64,000 bases of DNA from Sporosarcina sp. (lineage in GTDB: Bacteria > Bacillota > Bacilli > Bacillales_A > Planococcaceae). The DNA lies in assembly GCA_026169375.1 (NCBI GenBank), contig JAPFCR010000035.1, forward strand, positions 1 through 64,000, given 5' to 3'. Position numbers and translations under genes: made by a program. Position 1 is the stretch's first letter, and the number at the start of each line of letters is the position of its first letter. A model generated the notes under the pieces. The model worked only from the letters and a program-made list of their open reading frames with translations, searched no databases and was not told the DNA's origin. This document shows, one piece after another, positions 8,818 to 18,105 of this stretch.

Positions 8818-10446
8818 ATGAAACAAATGCCGTTATACCGGATTGTCCGTATCGTCTGGATGGCAATTGCTTTCTTTATCCAAAATGCCTTGTTTCAAAA
8901 GCGTTACCGAGGCCATTTTACTCCGTCCATTCAACAAAAATGGGATCAAATGATGACAAACCAAGCGAAAAGCTTTAAAAAACTAGCGCTCGAATTGGGA
9001 GGGCTCATCATTAAAATCGGACAATTTCTTTCCGCACGGGCTGATATTATGCCGCCTTCATTCATCGAAGAAATGGAAGAGTTAACTGACCAAGTTACAC
9101 CCGTACCTCATGAAAAAACGCTGGCTTTTTTGCATGAAGAAATTGGAAGTTTTCTAGAAAGTGGCTGTATTTCATACATTTCCGATGAACCAGTTGCTTC
9201 TGCGTCAATTGGAGACGTGTACAAAGGACGCCTGGCAGATGGAACAGATATAGCCATTAAAATTCAGCGGTCAAACATTGAAAAAATATTACGCGCAGAT
9301 TTCAAAGCGTTAAAAATTGTTATATGGCTTATCAAACATTTTACCGCTTTTGGGAAACAATTGAATTTGGATTTATTGTACAAAGAAATGACTCACACGA
9401 TTGGTGCGGAATTGAATTATTTACAAGAAATAAAAAACGGGCGGCAATTCTCTGAGCGATTTGCTGATAGACCTGGTATCTGTTTCCCAGTCTATTTTGA
9501 AAAGTACTCAACTCGCCGTGTACTTGTAATGGAATGGATAGAGGGGACAAAAATTACCGATCTCGACTTCCTGGAACAACACAATATTAATCGTCAAGAG
9601 TTGTCTGAACGGTTATTTCGATTTTTTCTGGACCAGATCTTGGAAGGCGGACAATTCCATGCCGACCCACATAGTGGCAATGTGCTCGTTCAATCCGACG
9701 GGACAATCGCCGTGATTGATTTCGGTATGATTATTACAATTACAAAAGAAGAAGCAGCATCTATGTTTCTCATTATGGAAAGCATTTTGTTTAAGCAATA
9801 TGACCGTGTAGTAGATGGATTAGAGCAGCTGAATTTCCTCCTCGATCATGCCGATCGTCATGCAATCGCTGAAGTTGTAAAGCAGACTGTCGATGCTTAT
9901 GAATCACACGACCTGCATGACATAAACAGTTTTGCGGTCAATCAACTACTGGAAGACTTACAAGAAATCATTCGCACGCAACCTGTTCAATTACCTGCAG
10001 AGTTCGCGTTTTTGGGGCGGGCTGTTTCAGTATTTACTGGCGTGTTGCATGGACTTGATCCGAAAATAGATTTATTGGCGATTGCAAAGCCCCGTATTGT
10101 AGAATGGGCAGGAAAACAAACGCCTTTTGGACGAGCGTTCTCTAAAAAGGAAGCAGAGCGTATCATCCTACAGACGATTGGAAAATTACGTGACGTGCCG
10201 AGGAAAGTATCTTCTTTACTAGAAGAACCTGAACGGATGCGGAGTTATATGGATCAACGTAGTAAACAGCACTACCGCGAAAGAGTCCACATACAAACAC
10301 GGCAGTTTACAGGAGTTGCAGCATCGATTCTACTTAGCTTTACCTTTATCGGCATTTGGATGGAACAAACGATTTTACTTATCTCTGCGGGTTCCACTTT
10401 TGTTCTTGCTGTCACGGTTTTCTGGCGTCAGTCCAAACGTAAATAA
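8818..10446 (+). CDS. AarF/UbiB/ABC1-type atypical kinase, membrane-anchored
   Basis: A 542-residue protein of the UbiB/ABC1 protein-kinase-like family, whose members act on lipid or quinone metabolism, usually with ATPase rather than classic kinase activity. The family signature KIGQFLSAR (about 66-74), the nucleotide-loop segment SIGDVYKGRL, the catalytic loop ADPHSGNV and the metal motif VIDFGM are present. Two hydrophobic helices close the C terminus (about 490-530). The ATG at 8818 is chosen because AAAGGAG (8801-8807) precedes it; the frame is open from 8743. It stands alone and converges on the arylsulfotransferase-like gene. A link to menaquinone is possible but not shown. Confidence 0.85.
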   Translation: MKQMPLYRIVRIVWMAIAFFIQNALFQKRYRGHFTPSIQQKWDQMMTNQAKSFKKLALELGGLIIKIGQFLSARADIMPPSFIEEMEELTDQVTPVPHEKTLAFLHEEIGSFLESGCISYISDEPVASASIGDVYKGRLADGTDIAIKIQRSNIEKILRADFKALKIVIWLIKHFTAFGKQLNLDLLYKEMTHTIGAELNYLQEIKNGRQFSERFADRPGICFPVYFEKYSTRRVLVMEWIEGTKITDLDFLEQHNINRQELSERLFRFFLDQILEGGQFHADPHSGNVLVQSDGTIAVIDFGMIITITKEEAASMFLIMESILFKQYDRVVDGLEQLNFLLDHADRHAIAEVVKQTVDAYESHDLHDINSFAVNQLLEDLQEIIRTQPVQLPAEFAFLGRAVSVFTGVLHGLDPKIDLLAIAKPRIVEWAGKQTPFGRAFSKKEAERIILQTIGKLRDVPRKVSSLLEEPERMRSYMDQRSKQHYRERVHIQTRQFTGVAASILLSFTFIGIWMEQTILLISAGSTFVLAVTVFWRQSKRK

Positions 10447-10485
10447 CAAAGAAGGATGTCTAAAAGTAAGACATCCTTCTTTGTT
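10445..10485. terminator. Bidirectional terminator between convergent genes
   Basis: Perfect inverted repeat AACAAAGAAGGATGTCT (10445-10461) and its complement (10469-10485). It starts at the stop codon of the AarF-like gene and serves both that gene and the arylsulfotransferase-like gene. Confidence 0.85.
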
Positions 10486-10547
10486 TATGATTCGATCTAA
10501 TCGTTATCATTTTCTCTCTTAAAAATATAAATTTCGCCGTCATTTAT

Positions 10548-12110
10548 CTACTGTCTTGGATGCCTAAAACAAGTTTTCACAAGGAGTGACTTACCAATTA
10601 CATGGCCATATCCATCAAGTGCATGGACTTGAAAATATGGCCCGGCTAACTGAACATACATCTCTGTTTCAAAACCTGTACGCGGAGTGTTGCATACTAC
10701 TTCTGACATTGTATAAGGCGTCAACCCGGCGAGAACATTCCAAGCTGCGGTCTCAGTTGAACCATTCCATGATGCATAGACAATCGTTCCTCTATTATCG
10801 AGTAACTCTACTGCGATATCTGGCGGTACAAGCGGCGAACCTACCCATTCACTTTTAAACGCTCGATATGTGTGATTTGGCATCTGCATATCGTATACTA
10901 AATTGCTCGAAGGATTTTCTCTTGTATTTCCAGCATATTTAAATTCGGAAAGGTAAGGTTTCACACCCCATCCAATAAATTGGTTATGATTAGGCAGTTG
11001 CTGCATATTTCCTTGATGATCTGCATAGAGCGCTGGATCATGATAATACGTTCGATACTTTTCAGCAGTCATGTTCTCGTAATCAAGCTGAAGGATTAAT
11101 CCACGTGATGTTCCCTCAGGAGGATTCTTTGACCCACAACAAGCATTATCAAACAAACTAATTTCTGTTTCGGATCGAAAACGCGCATCATGTTGCCAAG
11201 AAAATGTTGCATTTAAACCAAAAGTGAAATCACTTTGTTTTCCACCAAGCCGCCAAATGACGTTTCCTGTCGCTTTGTCAATATTATAAATGGTCCACAT
11301 ATCGCGCATACTAACGAGAATTGTATTGTTCGGTCCTTCTTCGATTGAATTTAAATGAAAGGGATCCCATATGTAAGGAGATTCCTTTGCGGATGAAGCA
11401 GATACGTTTGAATCGATTGGATTAATGTTAGAGAGTGCATCCCAAAAGAAAACGAGTTCATCTGTTTGAAGGTCAATTTCTTGAATCGAGTAGTTTCTAA
11501 TATACCCCTCACTTGGTCCTCCGTAAGGAGTTAAGTTTGCTGACACATGTTTGATCGCTAGAAACAATGCTGTATTTCTTTTTGTGATTAAAAACTCATG
11601 ATTATCGGCTGTATAGCCCATTTTGGCCGTTACGGTTCGGATCACTTGATAATGTTGATTGATAATTTGAAAATAACCGCCTGGCAAAGGCTCTCCTTGA
11701 GGACGAGAAGGGTTTGGAGACTGCGTACCTGCTATCGTCCCTTGCCATAAAGTAAGAACTGGCCACCCAAAGTAAGATTGTACTTTAAAGTCTCTAACTT
11801 GAGTATATTTACTAGATTTTCTAAACCAAACTGGATTGCCTGCTTGGTCCATAATTAATGTACCGGTTTGACCGATTGTAGGCGTACTATAATATTCATA
11901 TGGTGCAATAAATATATACCCAGGAGCCGTTTCAGGTTTATTCGTATTTATAGTTACCTTCATCGGGCATAAATCGGGTGCTGAAGCAAAATGCCATACT
12001 TGTGAGTGGCAAATTATTTCATTGTTTCCAAGAAACCCATCTATTATTTCGTTATTGCTATCGCAACAAGATTTTTCCACCTGGTTTGGAAATTCATCAA
12101 AGTTACCCAT
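10548..12110 (-). CDS. Arylsulfotransferase-like protein (ASST / Arylsulfotran_2 family)
   Basis: A 520-residue protein that I recognise as an arylsulfotransferase-family beta-propeller. Signature parts are GYIFIAPYEYY, LIMDQAGNPVWFR, DPFHLNSIEEG (His about 252), GNVIWRLGGKQSDF and FSWQHDARF (His about 307). A C-terminal fibronectin-like stretch contains YASWNGSTETAAWNV. The family moves sulfate between phenolic compounds, but many members have no tested substrate, so activity is uncertain. No signal peptide is visible, although several relatives are exported. Paired cysteines occur at the N terminus (SCC) and mid-protein (ACCG). The ATG at 12110 has AAAGGAGAGG upstream. The gene stands alone in the least conserved part of the window, which suggests an accessory gene. 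Confidence 0.8.
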   Translation of the reverse strand: MGNFDEFPNQVEKSCCDSNNEIIDGFLGNNEIICHSQVWHFASAPDLCPMKVTINTNKPETAPGYIFIAPYEYYSTPTIGQTGTLIMDQAGNPVWFRKSSKYTQVRDFKVQSYFGWPVLTLWQGTIAGTQSPNPSRPQGEPLPGGYFQIINQHYQVIRTVTAKMGYTADNHEFLITKRNTALFLAIKHVSANLTPYGGPSEGYIRNYSIQEIDLQTDELVFFWDALSNINPIDSNVSASSAKESPYIWDPFHLNSIEEGPNNTILVSMRDMWTIYNIDKATGNVIWRLGGKQSDFTFGLNATFSWQHDARFRSETEISLFDNACCGSKNPPEGTSRGLILQLDYENMTAEKYRTYYHDPALYADHQGNMQQLPNHNQFIGWGVKPYLSEFKYAGNTRENPSSNLVYDMQMPNHTYRAFKSEWVGSPLVPPDIAVELLDNRGTIVYASWNGSTETAAWNVLAGLTPYTMSEVVCNTPRTGFETEMYVQLAGPYFQVHALDGYGHVIGKSLLVKTCFRHPRQ

Positions 12111-12246
12111 AAGCAGTCCTCTCCTTTTAAACAACTACGAGCATTTATATTCTTGATCTTTTGAACTATATAATTAGCGTTATTGTTTTAAATGCTTCAT
12201 TATCTTATGGGAGGGAAAGTAGCTTAATGATAGTCTCATTTGTGAA

Positions 12247-12492
12247 TTACTTATTATCTCCCGTTCTCCTGAAACCATAAACTAAACATATAATGCCAAG
12301 AATCAATAATGGCGGCACAAATAAATTATCAGAAAAACCTGGAATTTCAATGTCTGGAACTCCACCAGTCATTTGGCCAGAGAAAAATCCTGCTCGAACG
12401 AGACTCGTAGAAATTAAGGAGAAGCCTCGTTCTAAAGAATATAACAATCCCGACATCGCAATAAATACAATTCCCGTAATCTTATAAAACAT
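12247..12492 (-). CDS. Small two-helix membrane protein, unknown function
   Basis: An 81-residue protein with two clear hydrophobic helices: residues about 4-30 (ITGIVFIAMSGLLYSL) and about 58-74 (VPPLLILGIICLVYGF). A polar loop with IEIPGF lies between them. GAGGTG sits 7 bases before the ATG, so it is probably translated. I do not recognise the family. Another small membrane gene, now frameshifted, lies just upstream on the same strand. Confidence 0.6.
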   Translation of the reverse strand: MFYKITGIVFIAMSGLLYSLERGFSLISTSLVRAGFFSGQMTGGVPDIEIPGFSDNLFVPPLLILGIICLVYGFRRTGDNK

Positions 12493-12551
12493 TATTTCTC
12501 ACCTCATAACAATATTTCGTTCTACAAAATAGCTAGTTTTACAAAGCACAT

Positions 12552-12817
12552 TTAGTGAAACAATGGTGCTATCAAAACCATTAAAAAAGAACAAACAATA
12601 AGAATAACACTTACTTTTTTAGGCAGCTTTTTTCTTTCTTTGGTTTCGTAAAACCCTAAAAACTGCGATTTATTTCTGTACAATACAAAATCAAAATAAT
12701 AATTGCAAATCCAACCAACAAAGCGCTATTCGTGCCCTCTATCACTATTCCAAAACTCGCGTAAATCATCTTCTCCAAGCCACTTAATCCAGCACCAAGA
12801 AGTACAAGTATAATCAT
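12552..12817 (-). pseudogene. Small membrane protein gene broken by a frameshift
   Basis: Two overlapping frames together look like one small membrane protein. The first frame, from ATG at 12817, reads MIILVLLGAGLSGLEKMIYA and on through a second hydrophobic helix, then stops within about 53 codons. The next frame continues with VLYRNKSQFLGFYETKERKK, a lysine-rich linker and a last hydrophobic helix ending ...MVLIAPLFH. The joint falls in a run rich in ATT and TTG. No good ribosome site precedes the ATG, and in-frame codons continue upstream without a start, so the 5' end may also be damaged. It is based on translation by eye; a sequencing error is possible. Confidence 0.5.
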
Positions 12818-12921
12818 TATCCGAATAAATTCGTAAATTGCAATATTAAATGTAATTTACGTATTTTATAAAAATCACTACAATGAAACTTTACTATTAT
12901 TCATTCGTCTAAAGCTTATGG

Positions 12922-12943
12922 TATGATTAGATAATGCGAGGTG
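12922..12943 (+). promoter_or_regulatory. Extended -10 promoter and ribosome site of recU-ponA
   Basis: TATGAT at 12922-12927 is preceded by TGG, an extended -10. The Shine-Dalgarno GAGGTG at 12938-12943 lies 6 bases before a TTG codon at 12950, and that spacing is what decides the recU start. Confidence 0.4.
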
Positions 12944-12949
12944 ATGCAA

Positions 12950-13561
12950 TTGACGATACGTTATCCGAACGGAAGAAAATATCGCCCCCAAAATCAGTTG
13001 CCAAAACGACAAAGGGTCGGAAATGAAACGTACCGGAATCGTGGACAAACATTAGAAGATGAATTAAACGAATCTAATCAATACTATTTAAGTAGAAACA
13101 TTGCGGTCATCCATAAAAAACCTGTACCGATTCAAGTCGTAAAAGTAAACTATCCTCACAGAAGTGCGGCGGTCATTACAGAAGCTTATTACCGAACACC
13201 TTCTACGACTGACTTTAACGGTGTTTGGAACGGAAAATATATCGATTTTGAAGCAAAGGAAACGAAAAACAAAACAGCATTTCCTCTGCAAAATTTACAC
13301 AGCCACCAAGTCGAACATATGAAAAACGTATATAAACAAAATGGTCTTCCTTTTTTAATTATACGCTTTTCTACATTGAATCGATATTTCATCGTCCCCT
13401 ATGAAATGATGCTTGCAAAATGGGATAGAATGAATGATGGGGGTCGGAAATCTATCGCATTAAAAGAATTTGAAGATGAAGCCATTGAATTACAACTTGG
13501 CTTTATGCCAACGATAGATTATTTAAAAGGTTTAGCCTCTCTTCTTGGACATGAGGCCTAG
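12950..13561 (+). CDS. recU: Holliday junction resolvase RecU
   Basis: A 203-residue nuclease that cuts Holliday junctions during recombination and chromosome segregation. The N terminus TIRYPNG, the segment RSAAVITEAYYR..STTDFNG and the active-site strand IDFEAKETKNKT follow the B. subtilis RecU pattern closely. I choose the TTG at 12950 as start, because it is 6 bases from GAGGTG and yields the usual fM-TIRYPNG N terminus; an ATG at 12944 overlaps that site. It is followed 23 bases later by ponA, the classic recU-ponA pair. Confidence 0.95.
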   Translation: MTIRYPNGRKYRPQNQLPKRQRVGNETYRNRGQTLEDELNESNQYYLSRNIAVIHKKPVPIQVVKVNYPHRSAAVITEAYYRTPSTTDFNGVWNGKYIDFEAKETKNKTAFPLQNLHSHQVEHMKNVYKQNGLPFLIIRFSTLNRYFIVPYEMMLAKWDRMNDGGRKSIALKEFEDEAIELQLGFMPTIDYLKGLASLLGHEA

Positions 13562-13584
13562 ACTTACGAAAGGTAGGAAACAAT

Positions 13585-16140
13585 ATGAGCGATCAAATAC
13601 AATCAAGAACAGCTCGTCGACAAGCCCAACAAAAACAAAACAAGAAAAATAAAAAACCAAAAAAAGGTTTCTTTAAAAAAATCTTTTTAGCAGTTGTGTT
13701 GATTGGCTTTCTCGGCTTATTAGGAGGCGGCGGATTATTCGTTTATTATGCGAGTACCGCACCTAAATTAGATGAAAAATTACTCAGAGATCCATTGTCA
13801 TCAGATATTCTGTATGCGAGTGGCGATTTAATGTATACGACCGGAGCGGAAAAAAGAGAATATGTAAACTATGAAGACATTCCTGAGTTAATGGAAAACG
13901 CAATTTTAGCGACAGAAGACGTTCGTTTTTATAAACACCACGGTATTGACTTTTATAGACTTGGCGGTGCAGTATTAGCGAACGTGAGACGAGGGTTTGG
14001 TGCAGAAGGGGCAAGTACTATTTCTCAACAAGTCATTAAAAACTCATTTTTCTCTAACGATAAAACATTAAAAAGAAAAGCCCAAGAAGCTTGGCTCGCT
14101 TTTCAATTAGAACGAAACTATGAAAAAGAAGAGATTTTCGAAATGTATTTCAATAAAATTTTAATGTCTCGAAATAATTATGGTTTCGGTACAGCAGCAG
14201 CTTATTTTTATGGAAAACCATTAAATGAACTCGAATTACATGAAGTCGCGATGCTTGCGGGATTACCACAAAGTCCAAACGGCTATAATCCAAACGTAAA
14301 CCCAGATCGTGCTAAAAAGCGTCGAGATATCGTCCTTAAACTGATGCATCAACATAAAAAAATTACGAAAGAAGAAATGGAATCCGCTCAAGCGGTTGAC
14401 GTCACTTCAACGCTTCTTCCTGAAGAAGAACGTGTTGCTAATAACTTCAAATACCCTGCCCTTCTTGATGTTGTTCTTGATGAATTAGAAGAAGCAGGAC
14501 TTGGTGATATTATCGACGAAGGCGTTCAAATCCAAACGACTTTCGATGAACAAGCACAAGCAATCGTTGAAAAAACGATTAGTAACTCGGCTTATTACGT
14601 TGATGATAAGATAGAAGGCGCTATGACAGTGCTCGACACAAAAACAGGTGGTATTGTTGCGATTGGTGGGGGACGTAATTACACGACAGGCCTTAACTTC
14701 GCAAGACAAGATAAACGACAACTTGGTTCAACGATGAAACCAATTCTTGCATACGGTCCCGCAATTGAACATTTGAAATGGTCTACGGGTCAAGTCGTCG
14801 TTGATGAACCTTTCAAATATAAAAGTGGGCAGTCTCTCGGAAATGCGTATCCAGGTTTTAAAGGTTCGCTTACCATCCGCGAAGGACTTTATGACTCTAG
14901 TAACGTCACTGCGGTTAAAACATTTAACGAAGTCGGACACGGAAATGCACTCCAATTCGCCTCAAAACTAGGTATCGATTTAAGTGATATTGGTGAATCG
15001 AATGTACTCGGTGGAACGACTGAAACATTCTCTACCATCGATTTAGCCGGTGCGTACGCAGCTTTTGGTAACGGAGGAATCTATACGAAGCCACACGCGA
15101 TTAATAAAATCATCGCACGTGATGGTAAAGAAATGAATAGTATCAAACCAAAATCTTCCGTAGCTATGAAAGAGTCAACGGCGTATATGGTAACCGATAT
15201 GTTAAGAGATGTCTTTACGAAAGGAACTGGAAAATATGCTAACGTAAGTGGTCTTGATATGGCAGGTAAAACTGGAACGACAAACGAGGCTGTCGATTCT
15301 TGGTTTGCAGGCTATTCAACAAACTATACAATTGCAGCGTGGGGTGGCTATCAAGACCGGACGCCAATGACAGGATGGCAAGGGCAACGTTATATTCCAC
15401 AAGATTTATTTAGAGAAGTCATGGCAGGCATTTCGGCGAATAAACAAACACCGCGTTTTCAAATGCCGTCATCTGTAGAAGAAGTAGATATCGTCTATCT
15501 TTCAAATCCAATTGTACGCGCAAATGCATCAACACCTGCAAATATGAGACGTACAGAGTTATTTGTTAAAGATACGATTCCTAAAAAAGTTGAAAAAGTT
15601 GAAACACTGAACGCACCATCAAATTTAAACGCAACTTTCAATGAAGATGACGAATCAATTGTGCTTACTTGGGAGCATGCGCGTCCTGAAACAGACAAAG
15701 ATGGAGAAGTTCAATTCATTGTTAATGCAAGTGTAGATGGTGGCGAAGCACAAGAAATGACGACAACAAGTGATTTCTCTCTGACTTTCCCTGGTGCAGA
15801 ACAAGGGAAAACATATACTTTTACCGTCACAGCAGTCCTTGGGGACCTAAAAAGCGATTCCGCTTCCGTCACATTAGAAATTGAAGGTAACGAAGAAGAG
15901 GAAGAGGAAGATCCAGAGGAAGACCTCGAAGGAGAAGAACCTGATGAGGATGAAGATTTGACACCTTCCGAAGATGATAATTCTTCCAACGAAAACGATG
16001 AAGACCAAAAAGATGAATCTGATGAAAAAGAAAACGAACAAGAACAAGGCAACCGAGATGAAGACGATTTAGAGGATGAGAACAAAGAACAAGAACCAAA
16101 CAATGAACAAGACAATGAAAAAGAACAAGACGAAAGCTAG
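13585..16140 (+). CDS. ponA: Class A penicillin-binding protein 1 (PBP1A/1B type)
   Basis: A bifunctional peptidoglycan synthase of 851 residues. A basic cytoplasmic tail is followed by one membrane helix (about 30-53). The glycosyltransferase domain shows EDVRFYKHHGID and GASTISQQVIKN. The transpeptidase domain has the SxxK serine at about 382 (STMK), SSN at about 438-440 and KTGT at about 562-565. A fibronectin III-like domain (about 670-770) comes next. The last 80 or so residues are almost entirely Asp, Glu, Asn and Gln. This acidic tail on the outer surface is unusual in length. It is co-transcribed with recU. GpsB, encoded at 4155-4445, is the expected partner. Confidence 0.96.
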   Translation: MSDQIQSRTARRQAQQKQNKKNKKPKKGFFKKIFLAVVLIGFLGLLGGGGLFVYYASTAPKLDEKLLRDPLSSDILYASGDLMYTTGAEKREYVNYEDIPELMENAILATEDVRFYKHHGIDFYRLGGAVLANVRRGFGAEGASTISQQVIKNSFFSNDKTLKRKAQEAWLAFQLERNYEKEEIFEMYFNKILMSRNNYGFGTAAAYFYGKPLNELELHEVAMLAGLPQSPNGYNPNVNPDRAKKRRDIVLKLMHQHKKITKEEMESAQAVDVTSTLLPEEERVANNFKYPALLDVVLDELEEAGLGDIIDEGVQIQTTFDEQAQAIVEKTISNSAYYVDDKIEGAMTVLDTKTGGIVAIGGGRNYTTGLNFARQDKRQLGSTMKPILAYGPAIEHLKWSTGQVVVDEPFKYKSGQSLGNAYPGFKGSLTIREGLYDSSNVTAVKTFNEVGHGNALQFASKLGIDLSDIGESNVLGGTTETFSTIDLAGAYAAFGNGGIYTKPHAINKIIARDGKEMNSIKPKSSVAMKESTAYMVTDMLRDVFTKGTGKYANVSGLDMAGKTGTTNEAVDSWFAGYSTNYTIAAWGGYQDRTPMTGWQGQRYIPQDLFREVMAGISANKQTPRFQMPSSVEEVDIVYLSNPIVRANASTPANMRRTELFVKDTIPKKVEKVETLNAPSNLNATFNEDDESIVLTWEHARPETDKDGEVQFIVNASVDGGEAQEMTTTSDFSLTFPGAEQGKTYTFTVTAVLGDLKSDSASVTLEIEGNEEEEEEDPEEDLEGEEPDEDEDLTPSEDDNSSNENDEDQKDESDEKENEQEQGNRDEDDLEDENKEQEPNNEQDNEKEQDES

Positions 16141-16178
16141 CTGATATTAAAATAACGCTTGATAATCGTCTTACTAAC

Positions 16179-16224
16179 AAAAAAGGTGTTCAACTGTCGA
16201 TATGACTGGTTGAACACCTTTTCT
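16179..16224. terminator. Bidirectional terminator between ponA and ypoC
   Basis: Inverted repeat AAAAGGTGTTCAAC (16181-16194) and GTTGAACACCTTTT (16209-16222). It ends ponA on the plus strand and, read the other way, ypoC on the minus strand. Confidence 0.85.
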
Positions 16225-16550
16225 TATGATTTCTTAAATGTAATTGATAAACGTGCCGCTTTCTTTTGTGACTCATCATACAAAGCATCTAGTTGGATAA
16301 ACGCATAACGACTCGCCTGTTGTTTTTTTATAAATGCTAATCGTTCTTCACCATTTAATGGCAGTAAAATGGATGGTTCACCAGCTTCAATTTCTCCGTA
16401 TTTTAGTAAATCATAATAGTTTTGTAATGCTTCATTCATTTTTTCATGTACTAGATCATCTTTTTCCTCATATAATTGTGGAATTTCTTTTTGCCATTCA
16501 TGCCAAGACTCGAAAAAACGTTGTATATTTTCTCTTGAAAAATGATTCAC
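16224..16550 (-). CDS. ypoC: YpoC-like protein
   Basis: A 108-residue soluble helical protein of unknown function, assigned as YpoC by position after nth and before ponA and by general similarity. It has no signal or membrane segment. The start is a GTG directly after the nth stop codon, and AGGAAG inside the end of nth serves as its ribosome site, so it is coupled to nth. Confidence 0.7.
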   Translation of the reverse strand: MNHFSRENIQRFFESWHEWQKEIPQLYEEKDDLVHEKMNEALQNYYDLLKYGEIEAGEPSILLPLNGEERLAFIKKQQASRYAFIQLDALYDESQKKAARLSITFKKS

Positions 16551-17204
16551 TTAGGTCTTCCTCACTTTCATACGTTTTTTCCCTTCTCGGCAAATCGTTA
16601 ATAATGGACATTCAGCACAACCTGGATTTTGTGCTTTACAATGATAACGACCGAAGAAAATAATTTGATGATGCGTATCTGTCCAATTATCTTTTGGTGT
16701 CCAGCGCATGATTTTCTCTTCAACTGCGAGTGGTGAATCTTTCCACCGGTTCATCCCTAATCTTTTTGCAACGCGTTCGACATGTGTATCTACTGCGAGC
16801 GCAGGAATACCAAATGCATTTGAAACAACGACGTTTGCCGTTTTTCTTCCAACACCAGGAAACGTCATAAGTACATCTCGATCAGCAGGCACTTCACTAT
16901 CATATTCATCAATTAGCAACTGACTCAGAGCTTGAATATTTTTAGATTTATTGCGGTATAAACCGATTGAACGGATATCATCTTGAAGCTCTTCTATATC
17001 GACAGCCACATAGTCTTCTGGCGTTTTATATTTTTTAAATAACTCACTTGTTACACGGTTTACAAGAACATCTGTACACTGTGCAGATAAAAGCGTCGCA
17101 ATTAACAATTCAAATGGATTCTCATGCACCAATTCACAATGTGCATCTGGAAACATTTCTGCAAACTGCTCTAATGAGTATTCCCAGTTTTTCTTCGTTA
17201 ACAT
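16551..17204 (-). CDS. nth: Endonuclease III (DNA glycosylase/AP lyase)
   Basis: A 217-residue base excision repair enzyme that removes oxidised pyrimidines and nicks the abasic site. The helix-hairpin-helix FPGVGRKTANVV carries the catalytic Lys (about 121), and the catalytic Asp is in AVDTHV (about 139). A 4Fe-4S cluster motif with cysteines at about 189, 196, 199 and 205 has the canonical C-x6-C-x2-C-x5-C spacing. It sits between dnaD and ypoC, the standard Bacillales order. GAGGGGGAG precedes the ATG. Confidence 0.96.
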   Translation of the reverse strand: MLTKKNWEYSLEQFAEMFPDAHCELVHENPFELLIATLLSAQCTDVLVNRVTSELFKKYKTPEDYVAVDIEELQDDIRSIGLYRNKSKNIQALSQLLIDEYDSEVPADRDVLMTFPGVGRKTANVVVSNAFGIPALAVDTHVERVAKRLGMNRWKDSPLAVEEKIMRWTPKDNWTDTHHQIIFFGRYHCKAQNPGCAECPLLTICREGKKRMKVRKT

Positions 17205-17216
17205 ATAACTCCCCCT

Positions 17217-17927
17217 CTACTCTCGTTCTTCTAACCAATTGTAAAATGGAACTTTCGTAACACGAGGTGTACTTTCTGTCTGGGTTGGACGATGTGTCGC
17301 TGTTCGGAATTTCTTCGCGTGGCGTTCGACATCAGCCATCGACTTCACATTCTTCTTTTTCCATTCAAATAAAATACGGTCAATATAGCGTAAGCTTACT
17401 TTTTGTGCAAGCACTGCTTCTCTTAAAGCCGCACGAATAATTTCCGTAGAATGTCCATCATCATCTAACCACATAGAAATCGATTCTGTTTCAATTGGTG
17501 ATAAAAAACGTCCGAATTCTTGTTCAAATAACTTGAACAACTCGCCTTCTTCTAGCTTATCGTCTTGCTCGGTTTCTTCTACTTTTACAAGCACTTTTTG
17601 ATCGGTTAAACGATGCCATAATGGGTTTAATGAAAAGCGTTCATGTAAAACACCTTGTTCATCTCGACTTTGATCGATTTTAAGGAATCCATGTTGCATC
17701 AGTCTTTGTAAAATGACCGTCACTTCATTTTCCGTTAAATGCATTCGATTAGAGAAGTCTTTCGGAGTAGGAAAATAATTCCCTTCAGCTTGAAAAGCGG
17801 CCATTTGCATAATGAGCATCGCATCCGTATCTTGAATTTTTAATTGTTTATAATTACGAAAAAAGAGCTGGGACATATTGACTGTTCCCTGCTCAATCCA
17901 CAGATTAAGTTTTTCGTCTTGTTGCAT
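17217..17927 (-). CDS. dnaD: DNA replication initiation protein DnaD
   Basis: A 236-residue primosome protein that helps load the replicative helicase at oriC and in restart. The N-terminal winged-helix part is about 1-110. The C-terminal DnaD/DnaB2 domain contains FGRFLSPIETESISMW and YIDRILFEWKKKNV, the YxxxILxxW-type motif of the family. The ATG at 17927 has AAAGGG 8 bases upstream; the frame is open to 17951. nth follows 12 bases downstream. Confidence 0.94.
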   Translation of the reverse strand: MQQDEKLNLWIEQGTVNMSQLFFRNYKQLKIQDTDAMLIMQMAAFQAEGNYFPTPKDFSNRMHLTENEVTVILQRLMQHGFLKIDQSRDEQGVLHERFSLNPLWHRLTDQKVLVKVEETEQDDKLEEGELFKLFEQEFGRFLSPIETESISMWLDDDGHSTEIIRAALREAVLAQKVSLRYIDRILFEWKKKNVKSMADVERHAKKFRTATHRPTQTESTPRVTKVPFYNWLEERE

Positions 17928-18033
17928 GTCCAAAACCCTTTCTATTATCAATAAAATCGGTGAAAAAATAAATTTCCACCGATTGTTTTAACGTATTTTT
18001 TTTAGTACATTCGACAAACTTTGCAAAAAGTAC

Positions 18034-18064
18034 ATCGTCTATCCATAGAAATTGGATAGACGTC
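18034..18064 (-). terminator. Probable asnS terminator
   Basis: Inverted repeat CGTCTATCCA (18036-18045) and TGGATAGACG (18053-18062), about 45 bases beyond the asnS stop. A short T run follows a few bases later on the minus strand. A weaker hairpin (AATCGGTG/CACCGATT) lies at about 17953-17986, just ahead of dnaD. Confidence 0.55.
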
Positions 18065-18105
18065 GTACTCATCGCTTTTATATCGATCAATTTGGGCTTA
18101 CTTAA

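Noticed and set aside
15711..16180. Serine- and leucine-rich open frames opposite the end of ponA
   Set aside because: They are mirror images of the acidic Glu/Asp codon runs in the ponA tail; low complexity and no ribosome site.
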